Positions 11,086-21,904 of a stretch of 42,345 bases of DNA are shown here, in pieces. Each line of letters opens with the position of its first letter. The stretch's first letter is position 1. The DNA is from Phoronis australis (lineage: Eukaryota > Phoronida > Phoronidae): contig NMRA01000630.1 in the NCBI GenBank assembly GCA_002633005.1, forward strand, positions 197,115 through 239,459, read 5' to 3'. The notes beneath the pieces are model-generated. The model was not told the origin of the DNA and ran no database searches. It saw only the letters and a list, made by a program, of their open reading frames with translations. The translations under genes were made by a program, and so were the position numbers.

Positions 11086-12093
11086 ATGAACAACGGATCG
11101 TATAACACTTCGATGAATCTTTCCACAGTTGGTCATCAGAGTCAAGTCTGGTATGAACACCTCGATACAACGGAACACGACATGATATTTCATATGGTAG
11201 TTCAAGCTGTTATTTCCGTCGTCACGGTAACTGGAAACTTGCTGGTGTTTATGGCGTACGTACGATTTCCGGAAATCAGAGCAGAGGACAGCAACTTGTT
11301 CGTATTTGGTCTGGCCGTCACCGACTTAATGAGTGGCGCTTTCAGCGTGCCCATCAACATCGTCAAAAAATTCGTAACTCCCCTGTTTTGGCGGGAAATC
11401 GACATACATACTGTAACCAGTCATCAGTACTGCTTAGCTACTATTTTCCTTCAGATTTATCCAAGTGTTTGCTCCTACGCCATGGTAACCATAATCGCCA
11501 TAAATCGCTTCGTTGCCGTCCGCTATCCGCTTCGATATCAAACCATCATGACCAGACGCGTATGCAAATATTTGATAGGTTCGTCTTTTGTCTTCGAGGC
11601 TATAGTCTCAGGCGGCGCTCTGATATTGTCTGCCAAAGAGAAGTTCGATACCAAGCACGATCTTTGCACCGTAGAGGCTATTATGGCAAATAACATCGTT
11701 CGAAATACTGCACTCGCTCTGAGCAGCTTCATACCAATCACTGTTTCCATTGTTCTGCATTCGTTTATTGCCGTCACAGCGCATCGACAGAGAAGGAAAA
11801 TTCACTCTGAACAGGGAACTGCCGTCGATCAAGTACTTATAAAACAACTACGAATAACAAAAGCCATGACCAAGATCGTGGGTGTTTTTGCCTTGTGCGT
11901 TTTGCCGACACTCTTGTCGAAAGTAGTTCCTGCGCGATTGCACAGCAACGAATCATGGGTGATTTCAGTGAAGCATTTCCTTGCAGAGGGACTGTACTTG
12001 AATTCGGCAATCAATCCTGTCATTTACGCATGCTCAGTGAAACAGTTCACCGTTGCATTTGCTAAAACTTTTCGTTGCCTTCTTAGAAAATGA
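11086..12093 (+). CDS. Intronless class A (rhodopsin-like) G protein-coupled receptor
   Basis: A 335-residue receptor with seven membrane spans starts at an ATG followed by three N-glycosylation sequons (NGS, NTS, NLS) in a short extracellular N-terminus. Seen: GN in TM1 (GNLLVF), LAVTDL with the TM2 Asp, a Cys at the top of TM3 (YCLA) pairing with a Cys in ECL2 (DLCT), INRFVAVRYPLRY at the end of TM3, FALCVLP in TM6 and NPVIY in TM7. The Arg of the DRY motif is kept but its Asp is Asn, and the TM6 toggle Trp of CWxP is Val. The tail after NPxxY is only about 20 residues. The ligand is not predictable; single-exon amine, adenosine or melanocortin-like invertebrate receptors are the nearest style. 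It should act at the cell surface through heterotrimeric G proteins. Confidence 0.93.
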   Translation: MNNGSYNTSMNLSTVGHQSQVWYEHLDTTEHDMIFHMVVQAVISVVTVTGNLLVFMAYVRFPEIRAEDSNLFVFGLAVTDLMSGAFSVPINIVKKFVTPLFWREIDIHTVTSHQYCLATIFLQIYPSVCSYAMVTIIAINRFVAVRYPLRYQTIMTRRVCKYLIGSSFVFEAIVSGGALILSAKEKFDTKHDLCTVEAIMANNIVRNTALALSSFIPITVSIVLHSFIAVTAHRQRRKIHSEQGTAVDQVLIKQLRITKAMTKIVGVFALCVLPTLLSKVVPARLHSNESWVISVKHFLAEGLYLNSAINPVIYACSVKQFTVAFAKTFRCLLRK

Positions 12094-13090
12094 ACGAAAA
12101 GGGCGTGTTAATATCTGACCCGTAGGCGACTAGTTAGGTAACACTGCTTTGCTACCATGTTACTACGTTACTGTGTTGCTATGTTACTATGTTACCATGT
12201 TAGTTTGTCAGCTGTGTTACTTCGTTTTAATGGTGCAGCTCCTGTTCATCGTAGCAGACGAATCTGGTGACTCAGAAATATTGAGAGTTGTTGTGGGTTT
12301 GTTCATTAGCTTCTGCTAGGCTCATGTTCTTCAGTATTCTACAAAAATTAATGGAGAACCTATAACATATAGTTGTCACGTGGCATCACGTGACGTTGCG
12401 CTAAGTGGAATATAATATGTGGGGGCTGGCTCTCCATGTCGAGAATCGCCGGGACCACCGAGGAGGGCCAACAAAAACTCAGAAGCCATGACCAGGAAGA
12501 CCACAAAACACTAGACATACATGTACTACCGATTTATACGATATGCAGGCATAAACTTTCGTGCAGGCGTTTGTCTTAGCACGCAGGTATGACTTAATTT
12601 GCCTCGGGGAATTTTTTTACACCGGCGTTTCTGATTGGCTGGTCATATTCTCAACAGGCAGCGCTTTACGCAAACAAACTGGCATGACTGATGGAGCAAG
12701 TGTAAATGTGGTCTGTTGTACAGACAAATCGCTGCTTAAAATTTATGTTCAGGAAATCTGAATCTCAGAAATTGTGATTGCGCCTTTTCAGATTGCATCT
12801 TTCTACTGTCGATGACTTTTGTTTACGATACTGTCCTGTATTCATACAGTATGAATAACACCGCACCGGTTAAATCGGCCAGATATGTGTTTATTGTACA
12901 TGTATGTGCTTCAAGCACGCGGTTATTAAGCATCACTGCAGAAACGAATTAGTTGCTGCTACGCCACTTGCATGACAAGGCTAAAAACTGTTCATAGTCC
13001 GCCATTTTTTCACGTACGTTGTTGTAAAGCTAACCAATGATGACGTAGTACGTATCCAAGGCAGTTTTAAGTGGTTACCAGAGAAAAGTT
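12094..13090. other. GPCR 3' flank
   Basis: A short run of ATGTTAC(T/C)-type repeats lies at about 12137-12205, and two CACGTG E-boxes sit close together near 12377-12391. No further gene was recognised; the frame at 12561-12761 begins at a non-ATG-like context and matches nothing known to me. Confidence 0.4.
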
Positions 13091-13243
13091 GATCTTGGAC
13101 TTATAAATCAACTACGAATAACAAAAGCCATGACCAAGATCGTGGGTGTTTTTGCCTTGTGCGTTTTGCCGACACTCTTGTCGAAAGTAGTTTCTGCGCG
13201 ATTGCTAGGCTTATGTTCTTCCGTATTTTACAAAAATTAATGG
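13091..13243 (+). pseudogene. Partial, internally deleted duplicate of the GPCR gene
   Basis: 13091-13205 matches 11827-11941 of the receptor, covering intracellular loop 3 and TM6, with only a few changes at its left edge and one in the body. At a shared TGC it jumps to 12314, and 13203-13243 matches 12314-12354 of the receptor's 3' flank. The copy therefore lost the equivalent of about 370 bp holding TM7 and the stop codon. The original is intronless, so retrocopying cannot be told from DNA duplication by introns; but the matched flank lies beyond the stop and no poly(A) is visible. It cannot encode a receptor. Confidence 0.9.
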
Positions 13244-13326
13244 TACTGAGACTGTACTGGTAGCAGCTTTTTTCCATATAAACATTTTATGATATACAAC
13301 AATGAGGTATAAGCAAATGAAAGGCA

Positions 13327-13403
13327 GGCACACACACGCACACACACACACACACGCGCGCGCACGCGCGCACACACACGCACACACACACACACACACA
13401 CAC
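13327..13403. repeat. (CA)n/(CG)n microsatellite
   Basis: A long CA tract interrupted by CG steps. Cys/Val/Ala-rich open frames on the minus strand across it are artefacts of the repeat. Confidence 0.95.
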
Positions 13404-13586
13404 GTATCAAAATAATGAACTTCACGGTTGATCTAATCTAAAAAGTGTTGAGGGTTTCCCAAAAGGCAGTTTTACGGGGTTGTATATTTCTTACTTTACA
13501 ATAATGATACAAGAAACATTGAAATTGTGAATATCTAGGAATAATCTGGTCTCTAGAACGTTTGTGGATGAAATACTGGCAAATGG

Positions 13587-14410
13587 TTAATATGGGATAT
13601 CTTCAAATTTACATCCAAAATATGCTGTCAAAATAATATTTTTATCTAAGATTAAATCGTGTTGTAAAATTAAAAGTTTTTGAACTTCACACCACAAAGT
13701 TTTCACAGAACCACATTCCACCAACATAATGGTTAAAAGTTTCAACAGTTCCACCAACATAATGGTTAAAAGTTTCAACAGTTCCACAAGATGCACACTT
13801 GTCTCCACTTACTAAGTTCATCTTTTTCAAATTAAGATTTGTAAGCATGTTTGTATGAATATAGAAATATTTAAAGGTTTTAACAGGTGGTCAGAAGAGT
13901 TTGTGTGGAAGAACATAAATTTGTTTAATTCGTTGTCTAGAGTAAATGTCAGTTAAGCTGTACTCTATATCAGGAGGCGAAACAAGTTTGGAAAGCAAAC
14001 TATTTCTAGAAAACACTTTAGTAATTTTGCTTGACTGGGGATGTATGCATTTTGAAATCGAATATAAGGCTTTCAACTTAATCGCACGTTTCAAGGCAGC
14101 ACAATGAACTCAATTTGAAAGTTTATATCTATTTTTCAAAACCTCACATGTCGGAAATTTATTTTCAAAATTCAAAAGATTCTTCACAAAAATAATGCCA
14201 GCATCGAAACTATCAAAGAATACTGTCCTCGTATTAATATGTTTTTGTTATTCCACGCTGCTTGGTTTACAATTGTTATGTCCTTATGTAAGTGAACACT
14301 AATTTCTTCCCAAGCAATCAAGATGTCAGATAGAAGTTATCAATATTTGTAATAGACAGCAAATTACAATAATAATTTGATTTAAAGATAAAAAAATAAC
14401 AATATTCAGT
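13587..14410 (-). mobile_element. Decayed LINE retrotransposon, C-terminal end of the RT ORF
   Basis: Read on the minus strand, several frames together give the typical C-terminal region of a LINE ORF2 (CR1, Tx1 or related). First comes DILIAWEEI near 14330, then FDAGIIFVKNLLN and VLKNRYKLSN, then LKRAIKLKAL near 14090. It continues with KFKYFYIHTNML-like sequence, a CASCGTVETFNHYV zinc knuckle near 13770 and ...LWCEVQKLL near 13690. At least three frameshifts and several stops make it dead. Only the 3' part is present and the 5' end is not seen. Confidence 0.75.
13716..13781. repeat. 33-bp tandem duplication inside the LINE relic
   Basis: Two identical 33-bp units (13716-13748 and 13749-13781) duplicate 11 codons of the zinc-knuckle region (GTVETFNHYVG) in frame. 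Confidence 0.9.
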
Positions 14411-15065
14411 CTATATGTGAAAGTATTTACAAAAGTTCTAGACAACTCAGTGAATTGCCAAATTGGGAAATCAGTTCCGTCAATTTTCTTATTACTGTTT
14501 GCCAGCCGCCTTGAACGAGGCTACTGCGATTGCGTGCAAGTGAACTAAAATTTGTACATTTGATTTAAAATCAAAAATAAAATATCACTGATTTCTTGTA
14601 AGTTATCGCAAAATCATCAACTGTGCACTTTCTACACTTTGAATACGGAACATGACTAATTGACCGTTGCAGTAATATATCGCAATTGATAAAACATTTG
14701 AATTGCATACAATGTTAAATGCTTAGGCGCGTTAAGTTCATTTCTACGACTTAAAATATCTATATTTATAGTTTTAACCGTCTGCAAAGCTTTTAAATTG
14801 AAAAAATAAGCTGGTTCCCTACGCACAGATACCTGTTTATCATATGTCTTCATTTCTAAGTACCTCACACACCAGTTATGTACAGACAATCGCTGTAGGT
14901 GTTGTATGGCTAATTAGCCATTTATGGAAAAGTGCTGATTCGGAGATTAATTGTAATGTGTTGGTTAAATTAAGATAAAACGTGCACTTTTGCCTCGTAA
15001 ACTCTTACAGTACGGTTGTTTCAAACGTATATTACGTCAGTACATGTATCTCCCACCCTTGCCAG
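14411..15065. other. AT-rich DNA, no gene recognised
   Basis: The part next to the LINE relic may be more of the same element, since DGTDFPIWQF can be read on the minus strand near 14470. The minus-strand frame at 14656-14889 matches no family I know. Confidence 0.35.
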
Positions 15066-15231
15066 GTGCTTTGGAAGACGAGGCAACGTTGACAACCCAA
15101 CTCTGGAGGAGCTGAAAGTGCCTGAAGGAGAGTTGCTCAGAGGATTCATCGTGCAGGCAAACGAGGGTGGCACTTTTGTAGTGCTCTCACCCCCTTTTCC
15201 TGTGTCGACATTGGCAATCATCGACATATGA
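15066..15231 (+). CDS. Possible isolated exon with an S1/OB-like segment
   Basis: A plausible acceptor (cccttgccag) precedes an open frame reading CFGRRGNVDNP, LEELKVPEGELLRGFIV, then GGTFVVLSP, and ending at TGA 15229-15231. The pattern L..G.L..G.(I/V)......G.FV.LS resembles the start of an S1 RNA-binding domain, as in RRP5/PDCD11-type proteins. No neighbouring exons were found. It may be a gene fragment carried here or chance, and the assignment is inference. Confidence 0.25.
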
Positions 15232-16638
15232 AAATAAAGAGTGATGTTGGCTTTGTGACGAGAAAACCACAAAATACTGCACCGCCGAGGTAACTGTAGT
15301 GTAGCCGTCCTACAGAGTAACACGTGGCGTTGTTTTCTCGTACTGCACCCAAGCACTAAGTTGCAGTTACGGAACCATTGTTTTACGTTCCTCTTGATAC
15401 ATGCAGCTCCAGACATCGGACGTTAAGGATTGGAGTCCGAATTCTTCAACGATGAATCTAATCAAATGAATTCTATTCTGCATTTTAGAACCAGTGCACG
15501 TTGAATGGAACGCCACATGGGGGTGGAAGGTTTTTGTTCATCATGTTATCGATTTTGATTTGTACAAAACGTCACTCCAGAAGGCAAAATATAATAATTT
15601 GGAAATTGGGGGAACGCCTCGGTATTTGACAGAGAAATAAAACACGATCGGTATCACAGACGGCGGAAATAGATTCAATGATGATAAAATTGATGTGGAT
15701 TTACAACTGTCCTTACCATTGTAGCAGTTTTCACGGTTGTTGAGAAAATATAGTAAACTGGGTAGCGTGTCGTTTGGTATAACGTTTTCCACTTTCGTGC
15801 TATCATAATACAAGCCTTTTTAATATAATTTTGTGCCACGACCAATTGTTCCGGTTCCGGAATTTGAGTTCTATGCACATTAGTTTTCGCACGGTTCCTG
15901 AATGCGGCAATCTCGTCCTAGAAAAAACACTGACAGCGAGTCGTACTCAGGCTATCGCCACCTTCTGTCTTTAACCCCCTCCGAAATTAGCACTTCATGT
16001 GCAACTTATTGGATTGCATACATAACATCGTTTGACGTTCAGAAGGATCGTTAACTTAGTAATAGAATTAACAAGCTCATGCACACATCGACTTTTCTGA
16101 AAGGACGGGTAACTGAGTCGCAATCTGGCTTAGGCGGACATATACATGTACAGGTGGGTGGAGTGGGCTTGGACAGCAGGCCGATTGTTACCGTAAAAGT
16201 TGTCTCATGCACGTAGTGTTGTACCAGTTTGCCTATATGCTGTAAAGTTGTCACTGTTTTAAGATAGTGACTAAGGTACTAACTGGTAAAGCAAGTGGAC
16301 ATGATTTTTTTCCATTTCAAACATCACGTTTTCTGACTTTGCGTTGTTTTGGCCTTTGGATAGAGTTCTCGGCACTAACTTCCACAATGGCATCATACCA
16401 CACAGTCTGCCTACTTGACGTGGCGCTCTCTTCGACATCAAAAATAAACGACACTGAAATGGTTGCGATGTTTTATTTTCACAAGCTTAATTTGTTCACA
16501 AGAATACATGGCCATGGCCAATATCGAGGATTCTTTTCTGTGGCTTGTCTGTCTGAAAAAAAAAACAAGTGGCCATGATTTATCGACTGTATTGGTATTT
16601 TTGCTCAAAACAAATCAACCGATTGTGGCATAACAACA
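15232..16638. other. No gene recognised
   Basis: Short overlapping open frames occur on both strands (15541-15878 minus, 16051-16254 minus, 16267-16578 plus) with no motif, no splice context and no homology that I recognise. Confidence 0.4.
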
Positions 16639-16877
16639 CTAGGGCCAAGTCTCTCTCCTTACTCAGACTTCACTCAGAATCAAACTCATACTTCATACTC
16701 AACTCGAGCACAGACTCAGCTTTGGTGTATTCAATGTCATACTCGAAATATCTGCACTGAAAATTTCGAGCACGTACTCACTTTTCCAGTATACTCGAAG
16801 TGAAGTGTATCTCATTTTTACATGTATTTCGAGTAAGATGTTGAGTAAAAAATCCGAGTATATGCTCCAAATTTCAA

Positions 16878-17998
16878 GTTTTATTCATCTATTTATTATT
16901 GTGATATTTAAAATGAGGGTGGCCTCATCAGTGATAGTACTGCTTTCCAAGAGGGCCCTCAACAAGAAAAACAGTAATATAATACAATGAAGTAATAAAA
17001 CAACAATGAAATATACGTAACAAACATACAATTAAAACAGGTTGAGAATTAAGACAATAACTAAGTGACGAATAATGGTAAAAATTTAACTAAGACAAAT
17101 GAAATAAATTAAGAGATGATTCTAGACAGTGAGAGTATTTACGACAATGAAAAAATGACATGATTAATACAGGCAAGGTATAAAAGGTTAGGTAAATTAC
17201 AACCACTTTTTAATATTTACTTTAAAGGTAGTAATTGAATTGGACCGTTTAATTTCTGGGCTAAAAGAATTCCATATTGTAGCAGCTGTATAGATAAAAG
17301 ATCTCTTGCCCGTCTCGGTTTTAATTTTTAGAAGAAACATTGCCATCAACAGAAGAACGTGTAGAATATACAGCCTGGCTGCTATTGAATTTACTGCTGA
17401 GATATGCTGGAGCCAAGCCATTGATACATCTGTATATACAACAGGCAGAGAGATATTTATTTCTTTGTCTTACTTTCATAAATCCCAGCTTGGAATACAA
17501 GTCGTCAACCCTAGTGTCCCTAATTTTAGCACCCAGGATAGCCCTGGCGGCTCTATTTTGGATTACTTGGACTTTGCTGACAAGTGTGTCACTAGTGTGC
17601 CCCCAAACCGGTAAACAATAATCAATATGAGGCTGAATAATAGAATGGTAAAGGGTCTTAGAGTACTGACATTAAGAAATTTGCCTAGACGTTTAAGTAC
17701 ACCGATTTTCTTTGATAATTTCCTTGTGATATGATCTATGTGCATATCAAATTTAAGATTGGGATCTAAAGTAAGGCCCAGGTACTTTAACTTGTCAACA
17801 TTCTCGATGGGAGAACCGTTGATAGAAAGGGATAGTTTTTGTTGTTTTAATTTGTGATGGGTTACAAACCGCATCGACTTGGTTAAGAGTGAGTTTATTT
17901 TGAAGTGTGCTTGAAATCGCACTCGAAAATAAATACGAGCGAGAGAAGAATATATCGAAAGGCCACTGAGAAACACAGCAAATAAAGTAAGACCTCAT
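16878..17998 (-). mobile_element. 5'-truncated CR1/Jockey-type LINE with its 3' tail
   Basis: On the minus strand, 17976-17563 reads SINGSPIENVDKLKYLGLTL, then a further Asp and later KLSKKIGVLKRL, the segment after the reverse transcriptase palm of non-LTR elements. It continues in other frames (AILGAKIRDTRVDDLY near 17500), and 17421-17197 gives GKRSFIYTAATIWNSF, then ITTFKVNIKKWL and a stop. The 3' UTR ends with a G/C-rich block (16910-16965) and an AATAAATAGATGAATAAAA tail, as in CR1/L2-like elements. The 5' part is missing and frameshifts are present. Confidence 0.85.
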
Positions 17999-18179
17999 GC
18001 CATACTACACTGCTTCAGTTTCAGTTCAGAGACAACAGTGTTCATTTTAAATCTTCTTCATCTTATTAACACCGCATTCCATTGCCGCCAATTTATCAGC
18101 TCCTTTTTACTCTATTCCTGGCAACAGGCGTATTCTACGGCCTGCGCGCACTGCCCAGGGGGACTCGGGGGGGGGGGGG

Positions 18180-18180
18180 N
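18180..18180. other. Assembly gap (single N) in a poly-G tract
   Basis: One N lies within a run of G. No flanking duplication is visible beyond the G tract. The frames running through it are not genes. Confidence 0.95.
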
Positions 18181-18717
18181 GGGGGCTCAAACGAGCACCC
18201 CCATTTGGCGAAGTGGGCAAAAAGGTCCGCCTCAGAGAAACAAAAAGTCCGTGGAAACAAGACAAAAGTCCACTAAAAAGAAGCAGACGCACATTTTGCA
18301 GTACTGATGATATCCCCGTTTTTTTTTAGTCCTCCAGCTTTTCTGTTAGCAAAACGTCCACTTGGTCAGAAATTCGAGCCCCCCAATCTAGAGGCTGGGT
18401 GCGCTCATGCACGGCAATGAAATACTTTCGACAAGTGCCGCCTCAGTGATCAGTACATGCTGACACGAGTAGTCTACTTCAGTAAAGTGCATGAAAATAC
18501 GGGTATCATTTACCGCCGTAGTAAGGCAAGTTCCCGGTGACGCCAAAACTGATTGTCATTGAAGGGTCAGCGAGTTGCGCATGTTTTGGAATCTTAGTTT
18601 TGCAAGACGAACGTTCACAAAAGGTGGTCTCGATCATAAAAAATGGGTGTGGGCGGTAAGCCGAGCATAGGTGGTAACCGGACGATTACGGTAATCTGTT
18701 GTCGGTGAGTCGTACAA

Positions 18718-18865
18718 GTGTCCAAAACAGTTGTAGGGAAGGCTGTCTGGAAAGTTTGTGCTGCCCTGATTGCAGTAGGTGGGCAACGGTTTGTACGGTT
18801 TCCCAAAGACGAGCAGGCCAGGAAAGTTAACAGTTTGCTTCCCTTTGTCAGGTATAATTCACATC
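18718..18865 (+). pseudogene. Degenerate THAP-domain-like fragment
   Basis: One frame reads QRFVRFPKDEQARK, the signature found between the zinc-binding Cys pair and the Trp of THAP domains. An overlapping frame just upstream gives CCPDCSR, similar to the first THAP Cys motif. A frameshift separates them and no Cys-His pair follows. It is probably a transposon-derived THAP relic. The interval 18181-18717 shows nothing else. Confidence 0.35.
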
Positions 18866-18993
18866 ATAATTTAGTTATCGATCCTTTTCTCAATCGCCGA
18901 ATGGTATTCCAGACTTTGTTTGCCACTGTATTTCTAATTACGGAAGTCTCGCCCCGTTCACTAAGAACCATCAATTCAGGCGCCAAATGTTAA

Positions 18994-20689
18994 CTAACTT
19001 AATACATTCCGATAAAGCGCAAAGATACACTATCAAAGTTTTGACATCTGTGTCATTAGTGGGTTCTATATGAATACTAATTAGCAAGCGAAAGAGCAAG
19101 TACGGGGGTGGACCACGAACCAAATAAGAGGGACTCAAAAATGTTGACTGGCGTATTGGCTGACGTGGGCAAACGGCTAACAACGGAAGAACTCCGCCAC
19201 TGGCAATTAAGATCCAAACCTTTGAAATTCGACCCCCCCCCTCAAAGAAAATGTGCAATTCGAACTCTCCCTTAAAAATGTTGGTTGTGCGCATGTGATA
19301 TGGTGTCTTACCTTCGAGGTCGGGGTCACCGGCCCACCACTCCATCACTTAGAAAGAAAAATTCAACATGCCTTCAATGCATGGTGTGAACATGCCAATT
19401 TTAGGAGTAAATGTTTAGGAGATCGTGAACTCTTTTGCCCCCTCGCTAAATCAGACTCTGAGATTGTATCTGCTCCTGCCGTGACTTTGATGTGAGTGAG
19501 CTGTTACAAATTTCTTAAGACATTTTCGGGAGATTAGGAACGCAAAAAGTAAAGCTTAATAATTGGCAGGGTAGCTTATGCGAACAGGGGGCACTGAATC
19601 AGCGCAACTGTGTGCGGTCTTGCATTTCACATCTTAAAGATATCCACAGCAACTCGAATACTATTCTCAGATTTGAGTACGTTTGGTGTCTACTGGAAAT
19701 GAGACCTTAAAACCGCTTTTTTGAGTACAACTCCAGTGAGCACGATTTTATGTATGAAGTCTGGAGTATGATTATGAGTCTCAGTACGGAGATTGGAGAT
19801 CAGGCCCAGACTTGCACTGTCAGGGCAACAGGCGCGTTCATTTTATGTTTCGTGACAAAAACTCCATATAATATTGACTAGTCGTCACGTGATCTGGAGA
19901 ACGTTTGAATTTGACAGCCACGACTAAATGTGCATTTTTTCGATAAGAATTCGCTTCGACGCTGTCTAAATGCCGGAAATGTCGAATGGTGTAGCCCTTA
20001 CAACGTCCTGTGACTTGCTACTCGAGGGCATACATTTACCTATAAACAATATGCTCCTAGGCACAACAACTTCCCAATTAACTCTACAAATATAACCGAA
20101 AACGATCGTTGTTTTTACATGGGCTCAACTAATCTGCCGTAACTATATAAGTTTGAAAAGATGATTACTTATACTACAATGCGGTCAACTCTTTTCAACT
20201 CTCCATTATAAAGAGTGAAGTAATTTTTCAGAAAATTCGTTCTGTGGAGCAGTTTTCCTCACAAAAAGATCGTCTTTGAAATAACCCTGCCAGCCAACCC
20301 CAAACTATGACCACGCTCTCTCCAAAAATTTTCCGGAGTTTCATAGGAATATGGTCACAATGAAAAGTCATTTTCTGGTGATAAATGTAGGTGGAAATTA
20401 ATGTCATTTTGATGCGCCTAACTTTGAATGCTTTAACTAAAACTGGGCTTGCGAAAAACATGTAAGGGGCCACGGTTTCAATAAAGTTCGTAAATTAACA
20501 TCTTACAATACATTGTCGAAATTAACCGTCATTGAATCTCAAACGTTTAATCTCTGTTCTGAGCGTCGAAACGTGGACAATTGCCGTTGCCCAGTCCATT
20601 TTAAATGACACTGCATGTTCTGTAACAAACTGGCACGTTTATACCACATAAAGGACTGAGAGAAGTGCGAGTAAGGCATGCCAGCAAGG
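18994..20689. other. No gene recognised
   Basis: Apart from the right subterminal block of the putative element (19640-19808), I see only short frames (18971-19348 minus, 19253-19495 plus, 20228-20473 minus) without motifs or splice context. Confidence 0.4.
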
Positions 20690-20800
20690 ATATAGTTAGC
20701 CACTCGCCCAGTCGCCAGTGCGAGTAAAAATGGTGCTGGGTGAGTAGAAGTTTACTTGCCGGTCGCCCAGGTGGCGAGCGAATTTGCTAGCGCAAAAGCA
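20690..20800. repeat. Dispersed repeat rich in GCGAGT/TCGCC motifs
   Basis: The sequence carries alternating ACTCGCCCAGTCGCCAG and GCGAGTA motifs, inverses of one another. Related blocks recur at 21925-22000. This looks like the foldback end of a DNA element; no ORF. Confidence 0.4.
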
Positions 20801-21077
20801 CTATCTTGTAACCCTGATGAACATGAATAAATTTTCTCCTCCTCAACATTGTCATGAATTTTAGGTTCAGTTTGCCAGCGTGTCGATGCTCCGGCAGTAA
20901 AAAACATCGGCGTAGTGCGATCCTATCGATTCAGTAGATGTCACCTGTTAAGCAAAAAAGGTGGAAAGGCGGAAGACCGGTTCATGTGCTCACAGCAAGT
21001 GAAACACCATATTTCTTGGAACTGATTTCTTATTGTAATGTGCACTATCATTTTAGCCAAAATTTTTTATAAATAAT

Positions 21078-21856
21078 AACATTCGTCCTAACTAGGCTAA
21101 GCGCCCATGTCCCTAGCGCCCCCACTCGTTTTCAGACTTCGCTAAAATAAGCGCCCAGTCTATGAACGCGTATACATGTATATGCGAAAAATCCTTACCT
21201 ACAGTTCTAAAATTCTACAGTAATGTAATTTAATCAATAATATCCGACAGTCCTGAAAAATCATTGTGCGTGGAATTTCTAGACCACGAGCCTCGACGCT
21301 AAGTTGGTAATTAGCCGCGCCTGTACAATTCAAACTTCCGTAGTTCAAAAAGAACGCAACAGTTTTTCTGATCTTGCGAAGAACGTGTCCCGCTATGGTC
21401 AGGCCTTTCAGAACAGACGCAGTGTACTTGTCGACGGTATTGTATTGTATCTTTCCCGTACAAATCTTCTCCAGCAACAGGAATCCAGATAACTTCGCAC
21501 ACGTAAAAAACGCGAATACCAGTGTTAATGAGCCTACACACATTTGGGCCTGCTACTCTGGCAAATGAACTCACTCTGCACACACCTGCAGACTAACTTC
21601 AATACAAACGTCACGTGACCGTGAACAACATGTGTGTTCGTCCAGATTATTCTCGTGTTGCGGGTTGCGATCTAGCGCAGCTTTTGACTTAACTTGCGGT
21701 TAATCCCGACTCCACAGGAACTTAAAAATCTTAGGGATGCTATTCGAAAAACTCAAGGAGGATTTCAGAGACCGGGTTAAAAGCTACAACAAGGGGACCC
21801 CATTCCGAAACGAATTTTTCTAAGTACACTGGGCGCTTATTAGGGCGAATACGGTA
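21078..21856. mobile_element. TIR MITE family, copy A
   Basis: The right end (GGGCGCTTATTAGGGCGAAT then ACGGTA) is inverse to the left end (ATTCGTCCTAAC...AAGCGCCC) and to the better preserved left end of copy B at 32244. Long internal stretches match copy B, such as ACCACGAGCCTCG.CGCTA and GCGGTTAATCCCGA. Relative to copy B it carries an extra block at 21438-21565. Its right half recurs after the N at 23177. There is no transposase, so it is non-autonomous. Confidence 0.75.
21438..21565 (-). other. Signal-peptide-like ORF segment inside MITE copy A
   Basis: This block of about 128 bp is absent from MITE copy B. On the minus strand it contains ATG (21541-21543) and encodes a hydrophobic start, VGSLTLVFAFFTC, then LSGFLLLEKICTG. 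The frame then runs on into MITE sequence. It resembles a first exon with a signal peptide, either captured by the element or inserted into it. No good donor site follows and no downstream exons were found, so expression is doubtful. The same block recurs at 23178-23305. Confidence 0.4.
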
Positions 21857-21904
21857 GCCTAATACTGGTGACCAACGCACGAAACGATGATTTTTATTGA
21901 CATT

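Larger units (their letters stand above)
16639..19808. mobile_element. Possible DNA element bounded by CTCC/ACTC-rich inverted ends
   Basis: The left end (from 16639, AGGGCCAAGTCTCTCTCC then TACTCAGACTTCACTC) resembles the inverse of the right end (TACGGAGATTGGAGATCAGG then CCCAG, ending near 19808). Both subterminal regions, 16640-16870 and 19640-19800, carry many ACTC/GAGT motifs. A LINE has inserted between them. No transposase is visible. The pairing could also be two separate solo ends. Confidence 0.35.

Noticed and set aside
13211-13425. Cys/Val/Ala-rich minus-strand ORFs
   Set aside because: They are translations of the CA/CG microsatellite.
18038-18307. ORFs running through the poly-G tract and N at 18180
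   Set aside because: They depend on an undetermined base in a homopolymer and have no coding character.
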